Shown: piece after piece, positions 7,435 through 11,708 of the stretch
Layout: each line of letters opens with the position of its first letter
Numbering within the stretch: the stretch's first letter is position 1
Source of the DNA: an uncultured Oscillospiraceae bacterium
GTDB taxonomy: Bacteria; Bacillota; Clostridia; Oscillospirales; Ruminococcaceae
DNA: 11,708 nucleotides
Direction of reading: 5' to 3'
Assembly (NCBI GenBank): GCA_900543295.1
Contig: UQQY01000054.1
Coordinates: forward strand, 1-11,708
Notes under the pieces: generated by a model
Database searches by the model: none
What the model was told of the DNA's origin: nothing
What the model saw: only the letters and a program-made list of their open reading frames with translations
Made by a program: the position numbers and the translations under genes

Positions 7435-8576
7435 GTGACCGAAAAGCTGCTCATCGATATGGTTTCTGCAGGTGTCGTTGCCGAGACTTGCAATGCCGGG
7501 CGCGGAACCAAATTTTCGTCAAGCAGGTTGTACAGTGTGCCGCGTGTTCCGGAGAATCCGGTCTGCCCGGCTTCGAGTGTCTGGAATACGACCTCTTTCG
7601 AATCGAGTCCGATCGCTTCCATTTCGGAAACGCTTGCATCAACCTGCTCCTTGGTCGGATCCGGGTTCATGTAAAGCGAGGTTGCGGCACGGTTTCCTTC
7701 TGTATCCTTTAACCAGTAGCTGAAAGCGCCGGCATTCTTTTCGCCGTAGTCCATGCTGCCCCATCTCGACTGGTTGTTCGGGCCGTACAGGCAGGAAGCA
7801 TATGCTTGAATATACAATCCCTTTTTGGTCATAGCGCGGCAAAATTCTGCATAAAGCGGCATTTCCTCTGGCTGCAAATCCTCCTCTGCATTGATGAAGT
7901 AGCCGTCGAAGCCATAATACTCCGCAATCTCAACGAGTTTGTCCGCAATTGGAAATCTACCGTCTTCATCTTTGTAGACAAAATCCTGCGTATGCTCCGT
8001 TCTCGGGAAAAAGATGCATCCCAATGCCTTCACACCGTTTTTGTGCGCAGCATTTGTGTATGCCGGATTCGGTAGATTTACAACACCAAATTCAAATTTG
8101 CCATTGCTCTCACCTTCCGGCGTATACAGACTGTTCGACTGCGGATTGGTCGCTAATCCGTGCCAAGAAGCATGAACGTCCAGGTACTGCCAGAAATTGA
8201 ATAGATACTGTGAAAAGTCGTCATTATATTGATACGATTCAAAATACCCAATGCCATAATCACCCGTCAGAGCGAGACTCTGCACATCCTGATCCAGTAA
8301 TGGATTGGCCTGTGTCGCGGTAAAAGCCTCGTTGCGCTCTTGCAGAGGAACACGCGACCGCATAAACTCAGCGTATTCATCTGTATCCGGGGACCAATTC
8401 AGGATGTCTTCTCTGTTGTAGCCATGAGCGGTAGGCTGATTCTCGCCCACATAACCCTGCTCTCCTTCACGTCTTGGCAATGTGCCGCCTCCTGCAAAAA
8501 CCGTTCCCGCACTGCCTAACAGCAAAGAAGCCGCGAGAATAGCAGACACGATTTTTTTACCTGTTTGTGTTCTCAT
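7287..8576 (-). CDS. GH85 endo-beta-N-acetylglucosaminidase, N-terminal part (secreted), frame broken near 7498
   Basis: GH85 enzymes cut the chitobiose core of N-linked glycans, releasing the glycan from protein. A Sec signal peptide is clear: MRTQTGKK, a hydrophobic stretch, then AGTVFA before the mature GGG. Family blocks follow: YFESYQYND, FNFWQYLDVHASWHG, the AAHKNGVKALG strand, and the catalytic FDGYFINAEEDL, in which N229 and E231 correspond to the GH85 Asn/Glu pair. Genuine sequence ends near residue 360; the remaining codons to 7287 read out of frame (rich in Met, Ser and Thr, unlike GH85). I place the start at 8576. AGAGGAGG (8589-8596) is 12 bases from it but directly abuts the in-frame ATG at 8588, which is too close to use. 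If the break is real, the fragment keeps the catalytic residues but lacks part of the barrel and the anchor, and is probably inactive. Confidence 0.93.
   Translation of the reverse strand: MRTQTGKKIVSAILAASLLLGSAGTVFAGGGTLPRREGEQGYVGENQPTAHGYNREDILNWSPDTDEYAEFMRSRVPLQERNEAFTATQANPLLDQDVQSLALTGDYGIGYFESYQYNDDFSQYLFNFWQYLDVHASWHGLATNPQSNSLYTPEGESNGKFEFGVVNLPNPAYTNAAHKNGVKALGCIFFPRTEHTQDFVYKDEDGRFPIADKLVEIAEYYGFDGYFINAEEDLQPEEMPLYAEFCRAMTKKGLYIQAYASCLYGPNNQSRWGSMDYGEKNAGAFSYWLKDTEGNRAATSLYMNPDPTKEQVDASVSEMEAIGLDSKEVVFQTLEAGQTGFSGTRGTLYNLLDENLVPRPALQVSATTPAETISMSSFSVTWDAIPMQTTAVLIQIIRNMSLPVSADGGPVRRICRPMIAAKAHLTPLP
7498..7515 (-). other. Frameshift site within the GH85 catalytic domain
   Basis: GH85 similarity passes from the upstream frame (ending about ENLVPRP) to the frame one base back (starting about GIASLGNDTCRNHIDEQ). 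Adding one C to the minus-strand CCC run at 7498-7500 gives a smooth LVPRPGIASLG join. The new frame has a stop at 7519-7521, so the switch must lie downstream of that. A heptamer of X XXY YYZ form, A AAT TTG, is correctly phased to the upstream frame at 7509-7515. A real mutation, a sequence error or ribosomal slippage are all possible, and a single-base deletion is the simplest. Confidence 0.85.
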
Positions 8577-8613
8577 TTTTAATGTCATCCTCCTCTTTAT
8601 TGCCCTCTGGTGT

Positions 8614-8651
8614 CATATATGGCCGTCCGGAATTTTAAGCAAGCATATATG
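8614..8651. repeat. Pair of CATATATG palindromes in the GH85 leader
   Basis: CATATATG occurs at 8614-8621 and 8644-8651, with centres exactly 30 bases apart, about three helical turns. Both lie between the operator-like palindrome and the GH85 start. They could be auxiliary sites of the same regulator, but short AT-rich palindromes are common, so the support is weak. Confidence 0.25.
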
Positions 8652-8662
8652 TAAGGACAAAT

Positions 8663-8676
8663 AATGTATATACATT
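8663..8676. promoter_or_regulatory. Operator-like palindrome AATGTATATACATT
   Basis: This perfect 14-base palindrome lies just downstream of the -10 element of the GH85 promoter, at about +4 to +17, a classic repressor position. Its core GTATATAC fits the GT-N-TA-N-AC pattern of HutC-subfamily GntR repressors, which include the N-acetylglucosamine regulators NagR/DasR. Control of an enzyme that releases GlcNAc-containing glycans by such a regulator would make sense, but that is inference; no regulator gene lies in the window. Confidence 0.5.
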
Positions 8677-8685
8677 GTAGTGTCT

Positions 8686-8714
8686 ATTATGAACCACTTA
8701 TCTAATTTTGTCAA
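8686..8714 (-). promoter_or_regulatory. Sigma-A promoter of the GH85 gene
   Basis: On the minus strand a perfect TTGACA (8709-8714) is followed after 17 bases by CATAAT (8686-8691, 5 of 6 matches). Transcription would start near 8679, giving a leader of about 100 bases. The promoter lies after the ispH-rpsA terminator, so the glycosidase is a separate unit. No gene was seen in the stretch 8589-8795. Confidence 0.75.
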
Positions 8715-8795
8715 TACATTTTTTGCGCTTTTTATTAATTTCGATGTATTTCGGCGTTTTAACATCAAAACTTTTCCTTATGATAGGCCTATATC

Positions 8796-8829
8796 AAAAA
8801 AATCCGGATGCAAATGCATCCGGATTTTT
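8796..8829 (-). terminator. Intrinsic terminator of the ispH-rpsA operon
   Basis: A perfect 14-base-pair stem (8798-8811 with 8816-8829, core ATCCGGATGC) with an AAAT loop is followed on the minus strand by a run of seven T (8802-8796). It lies 25 bases after the ispH-rpsA stop codon. Confidence 0.95.
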
Positions 8830-8854
8830 CATTTCTTCTTTTAGGGCAAACGAA

Positions 8855-10822
8855 TTACTCTACGTCCTCGTCCTCGGAAACGGGCTCTCTCTTCTGCTCA
8901 TTTTCTGAAAGGAGCGCGCGCATGGACAGGCTGACACGTTTTTTATCGGTATCGATTGCAATAATCTTGGCATCGACTTCTTCCCCAAGCTTTAACACGT
9001 CTGCAATCTTTTCAACATGCTGGTTCGCAATCTGCGAAATATGAATCAGGCCGTCAACACCCGGAATAATTTCGGCAAATGCACCGTATGTTGCAAACGA
9101 AACGATTTTAACCGTCACAACATCGTCAACAGCATATTTGGTGGTAAAGATTGTCCACGGATTGTCGCAGTCTTTTTTGTAGCCCAAGGAAATCCGTTTT
9201 TTCTCCTTATCGAAATCTTTGATATAAACCTCGACCATATCGCCGACATTTACGATCTCAGACGGATGCTTTACCTTTTTCCAGGCAAGCTCAGTCACAT
9301 GGATCATGCCGTCAATGCCGCCAAGATCAACAAACGCGCCGTAGGAAGTCAGGGATTTGACCTCTCCGGTATAAACTTTACCGACTTCAACCTCTTCCCA
9401 GAACTTCTCCTGTTTCGCTTTTCTCTCTGCATTCAATACTGCTCTGACAGAGCCTTTTGCACGGTTTCTGTTCTCGTTTACTTCGATGATCATTAAGCGC
9501 ACCTGTTTTTTGAGCAGTGTGCTCAAATCCTCTACTCTTGTATTGGAGCAGTGCGGAGCCGGAATGAAAATTTTCGTGTTGCAGGTATAAGCAAGAACGC
9601 CGCCGCGTACCACATCGGTGATAACTGCGTCCAGAATGGTGCCGTTTTCATACGCCTCTTTGATCTTCTCAAAGCCCTTCTGTGCGTCGCAGCGCTTTTT
9701 GCTCAGGGTTACAATCCCCTCCTGATCGTTTACTTTAACAACGGAAAGCTCGATCTCGTCGCCTTTTTTAACAAGCTCTTCGATTTTCGCGTTCGGATCG
9801 TCGGTCAGCTCCTCTGCCGGAACAATGCCGGCCTGTTTTGCGCCGATATCGACGTGTACTTCATTCGGGGCAACGGATGTGACAACGCCTGTCACGCGCT
9901 TGCCGTTATAAATTTTTTCGCTTTCCAGCGACTGCTCCAGCAAGGTCGCAAAATCTTCGTTTTCCTCATTTCTTAAAATCTCACTCATCGTTTTAAGAAC
10001 CTCCTTGATTATATGAGCCGGCGTTGACGCTCCGGCGGTGATACCAATTTTATCATAAGCAGATAAGCCGATGTCCCTGAGTTCAGCGCTCGTTTCGATC
10101 AAAACAGTCGGGCAAAAGCTTTCACAGAGCTGTTTGAGCTTTTGCGTGTTTGAACTGTGCCGTCCGCCGATCACGAGCATCAGATCACTATGGGCGGCAA
10201 GCTCTGCCGCCTCGCTCTGACGTTCACTGGTCGCACAACATATTGTATCAAAAATCTCGATGTTTGTATAGTGTTTTCTTGCAACTTCAAAGCAATCCCG
10301 CCAAAAAGTTGTGTGATATGTCGTTTGCGCCACCAGAATACAGGGCGGATTTTGGCTATTTTTAAGTGTTTCGAGGCGCTTCTGTAATTCGTCTGCGTTT
10401 CGCACCACAAACACATTTTCTCCTGCATGTCCCCTGATTCCGACAACCTCCGGATGATCCGGATCGCCTGCGATCAAAACGGTCTTTCCTTCTGCTGCGG
10501 CTTTCGCTACAATCCGATGGATTTTAGCAACAAAAGGGCACGTCGCATCCGCATAGGAAATACTGCGGGATTCCATTTCATCATATATGCTCTGTTCTAC
10601 GCCGTGCGAACGGATCACCACCGTTTCACCGGGCTCCGCCTCCCCCGGCGAAACGATAATCCGCACCCCGCGTGCTTCAAGCTCTGCTACAAGCTGTGGA
10701 TTGTGGATAATCGGACCGAGCGTGGCGACACGTTCTCCCTTATCAAGCAAATCGTATACCAGATTTACCGCACGATTTACGCCAAAGCAGAAACCGGCCG
10801 TTTTGGCAAGCGTAAAAGTCAC
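8855..10822 (-). CDS. ispH: Bifunctional 4-hydroxy-3-methylbut-2-enyl diphosphate reductase / ribosomal protein S1 fusion
   Basis: Residues 1-280 are IspH (LytB), the 4Fe-4S enzyme for the last step of the MEP pathway, making IPP and DMAPP. The cluster cysteines C12, C95 and C195 (in DTICCATSERQ) are present, as are H40, H123, the proton-donor E125 in HPEV, and the substrate residues SSNT (223-226) and STP (266-268). After a short acidic linker come four S1 (OB-fold) RNA-binding domains at about 304-374, 391-463, 478-548 and 565-634. The second is divergent; the last two carry the clear SYGAFVDL and TYGAFAEI cores. E. coli S1 has six. The IspH-S1 fusion is known from Clostridia; whether the S1 part acts on the ribosome is less certain. 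The start is GTG (10822-10820), overlapping the plsC stop as GTGA, so translation is probably coupled. The acidic tail ends SEDEDVE. Confidence 0.97.
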   Translation of the reverse strand: MTFTLAKTAGFCFGVNRAVNLVYDLLDKGERVATLGPIIHNPQLVAELEARGVRIIVSPGEAEPGETVVIRSHGVEQSIYDEMESRSISYADATCPFVAKIHRIVAKAAAEGKTVLIAGDPDHPEVVGIRGHAGENVFVVRNADELQKRLETLKNSQNPPCILVAQTTYHTTFWRDCFEVARKHYTNIEIFDTICCATSERQSEAAELAAHSDLMLVIGGRHSSNTQKLKQLCESFCPTVLIETSAELRDIGLSAYDKIGITAGASTPAHIIKEVLKTMSEILRNEENEDFATLLEQSLESEKIYNGKRVTGVVTSVAPNEVHVDIGAKQAGIVPAEELTDDPNAKIEELVKKGDEIELSVVKVNDQEGIVTLSKKRCDAQKGFEKIKEAYENGTILDAVITDVVRGGVLAYTCNTKIFIPAPHCSNTRVEDLSTLLKKQVRLMIIEVNENRNRAKGSVRAVLNAERKAKQEKFWEEVEVGKVYTGEVKSLTSYGAFVDLGGIDGMIHVTELAWKKVKHPSEIVNVGDMVEVYIKDFDKEKKRISLGYKKDCDNPWTIFTTKYAVDDVVTVKIVSFATYGAFAEIIPGVDGLIHISQIANQHVEKIADVLKLGEEVDAKIIAIDTDKKRVSLSMRALLSENEQKREPVSEDEDVE

Positions 10823-11418
10823 GGAACCTCAACCCCCAAAAGCCCGGCGATTCCTTGGGCCAGCAGCTTATTCGCCGCACGCAACTCCGTCTTGCTTTGC
10901 CCGGTAAGACCAAGCGCGCTGTTTTCAATCGGTATGCCAAACGTCACCTTGACATGTTTGCGCAAGAAGCGGCGCTTTTCATACTGGATACAGGCCGGAA
11001 GCAAATCCGCACCCGTCTTGGACGCCACGACCACTGCGCCCGATTTTAAACGATGCAGCTTTCCGTCCTTAAAACGCGTGCCTTCAGGAAAAATGCCCAG
11101 CACGCCGCCGTCTTCCACAACCTTGACCGCATTCTGGATAGCAGTCTGGTCTCCCTTCCCGCGCGCTACCGGAAAAGCGCCGAGTGCGCGGATGACTCCG
11201 CCCAGCACCGGAATTTTAAACAGCTCCTCCTTTGCCATAAAACGAAGCTGTTTGTGAAACGCGAGGCCAAGCATCACCGGATCCATATCGCTCACATGAT
11301 TGCTCGCCATGATATATCCTTTATTCTGCGGCAGTTCGGCACGGTATTCCGCCTCCACCTTATAAAATGGCCAGAGCACCACCTGAACAATCCTTTTTGC
11401 TACGCCGTAAAACGCCAT
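10819..11418 (-). CDS. plsC: 1-acyl-sn-glycerol-3-phosphate acyltransferase (PlsC family)
   Basis: This membrane-associated enzyme adds the second acyl chain to lysophosphatidic acid, giving phosphatidic acid for phospholipid synthesis. All acyltransferase blocks are visible: the catalytic HX4D as NHVSDMD (H41, D46), the FPVARG substrate block (82-87), FPEGTR (110-115) and the LPACI block (about 140-144). The length of 199 residues is normal for the short clostridial form. A GAGGGAG Shine-Dalgarno lies about 8 bases before the ATG at 11418. The stop codon overlaps the ispH-rpsA start by four bases. Upstream, 96 bases separate it from cmk on the same strand, and the cmk, plsC, ispH-rpsA order is a recurrent clostridial arrangement. 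Confidence 0.95.
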   Translation of the reverse strand: MAFYGVAKRIVQVVLWPFYKVEAEYRAELPQNKGYIMASNHVSDMDPVMLGLAFHKQLRFMAKEELFKIPVLGGVIRALGAFPVARGKGDQTAIQNAVKVVEDGGVLGIFPEGTRFKDGKLHRLKSGAVVVASKTGADLLPACIQYEKRRFLRKHVKVTFGIPIENSALGLTGQSKTELRAANKLLAQGIAGLLGVEVP

Positions 11419-11486
11419 TTTTAGCTCTCCCTCTTTTCATACATCGGTATTTTTCCCTTAAAACGTTCGACGAATAGAAAACAACA

Positions 11487-11492
11487 ATTATA
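11487..11492 (-). promoter_or_regulatory. Possible -10 element upstream of plsC
   Basis: A perfect TATAAT is read on the minus strand in the cmk-plsC gap, about 70 bases before the plsC start. No good -35 hexamer stands 16-18 bases upstream and there is no extended TG. An internal promoter for plsC and ispH-rpsA is possible, but AT-rich gaps often contain this hexamer by chance. Confidence 0.25.
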
Positions 11493-11514
11493 TTTTTGAA
11501 AGATCCGCGCTTTC

Positions 11515-11652
11515 TTACAATGCGCGACGGATCAGCGAAATAATTTTCTCCACGGATTCCTCAAACGATAAATCCGTCGTATCCACAAGCACAGCGTCCT
11601 CCGCCTGTTTAAGCGGCGCGGCGGCACGATGCGCTTTCGTTCGGGGCAACGG
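11515..11652 (-). CDS. cmk: Cytidylate kinase, C-terminal end (5' part missing or broken)
   Basis: CMP kinase phosphorylates CMP and dCMP to the diphosphates with ATP. Only the last 42-43 residues are recognisable, containing HRAAAPLKQAEDAVLVDTTDL and then a helix ending at the TAA (11515-11517). This is the hallmark C-terminus of bacterial Cmk and fits its place ahead of plsC and the S1 gene. Reading upstream, similarity ends at about 11643 and an in-frame TGA follows at 11653-11655, where an intact gene should continue for about 180 more codons. None of the three minus-strand frames beyond that point looks like Cmk. Because cmk is usually present and important, a chimeric end or rearrangement is more likely than a dead gene. 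Confidence 0.88.
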   Translation of the reverse strand, partial: PLPRTKAHRAAAPLKQAEDAVLVDTTDLSFEESVEKIISLIRRAL

Positions 11653-11708
11653 TCACCACTCCCGCCTCGTGGCTCGAGCAACTTTGGGATGTATGGGGCG
11701 ATGGGCGA
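11653..11708. other. Terminal stretch not explained by cmk
   Basis: These bases do not continue the cmk reading frame. All three plus-strand frames are open across them, one reading ATVTTPASWLEQLWDVWGDG, but the piece is too short to assign. It may be foreign sequence joined at about 11644-11652. Confidence 0.5.

Noticed and set aside
8708..8908. 66-codon plus-strand open frame in the GH85 upstream region
   Set aside because: It runs through the GH85 -35 element and the ispH-rpsA terminator into that gene's 3' end; it has no ribosome binding site and no similarity to anything recognised.
10427..11257. 276-codon open frame on the plus strand
   Set aside because: It is antisense across the well-supported ispH and plsC genes, with low-complexity Ser/Pro/Arg content typical of a shadow frame.

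Overview
The window looks like the chromosome of a gut-type Firmicute of the class Clostridia, probably near the Oscillospiraceae/Ruminococcaceae. Three things point there: the order cmk, plsC, ispH-rpsA with IspH fused to ribosomal protein S1; a perfect HrcA/CIRCE operator in front of clpB; and a large secreted endo-beta-N-acetylglucosaminidase ending in an SPDTG sortase signal. Base composition is balanced to slightly GC-rich, and no mobile element, CRISPR array or RNA gene is visible.

Layout. Positions 1-1681 (minus) hold the N-terminal two thirds of the disaggregase ClpB, running off the left edge. The divergent intergenic region 1682-2038 carries the CIRCE operator for clpB and, facing the other way, a good sigma-A promoter with a structured leader for a cation diffusion facilitator exporter (2039-3217, plus), likely for manganese. 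A small YczE-family membrane protein of unknown function follows (3316-3951, plus). A strong bidirectional terminator and a second long hairpin (3990-4076) separate it from the converging glycosidase gene.

Positions 4108-8576 (minus) encode one secreted, wall-anchored GH85 enzyme of about 1489 residues, but the reading frame is broken by a -1 shift near 7498-7515 inside the catalytic domain. The simplest reading is one missing C in a short C run, either a real mutation or a sequence error. A heptamer of slippery type (A AAT TTG) lies at the same place. The gene has its own promoter (8686-8714) with a perfect palindrome where a repressor would sit, matching the GT-TA-AC pattern of HutC-type GntR operators.

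Positions 8796-11652 (minus) are a housekeeping cluster: the end of cmk (CMP kinase), plsC (acylglycerophosphate acyltransferase), and the bifunctional ispH-rpsA gene, which overlaps plsC by four bases and ends at a perfect terminator. Nucleotide, phospholipid, isoprenoid and translation functions are thus linked in one unit. At the far right, beyond about 11644, similarity to CMP kinase stops abruptly at an in-frame stop. The last 55-65 bases fit no CMP kinase frame, as at a chimeric contig end or a rearrangement.

No clearly new multi-gene system is visible. The points most worth a second look are the broken GH85 gene and its putative operator, the leader of the metal exporter, and the right-hand junction.
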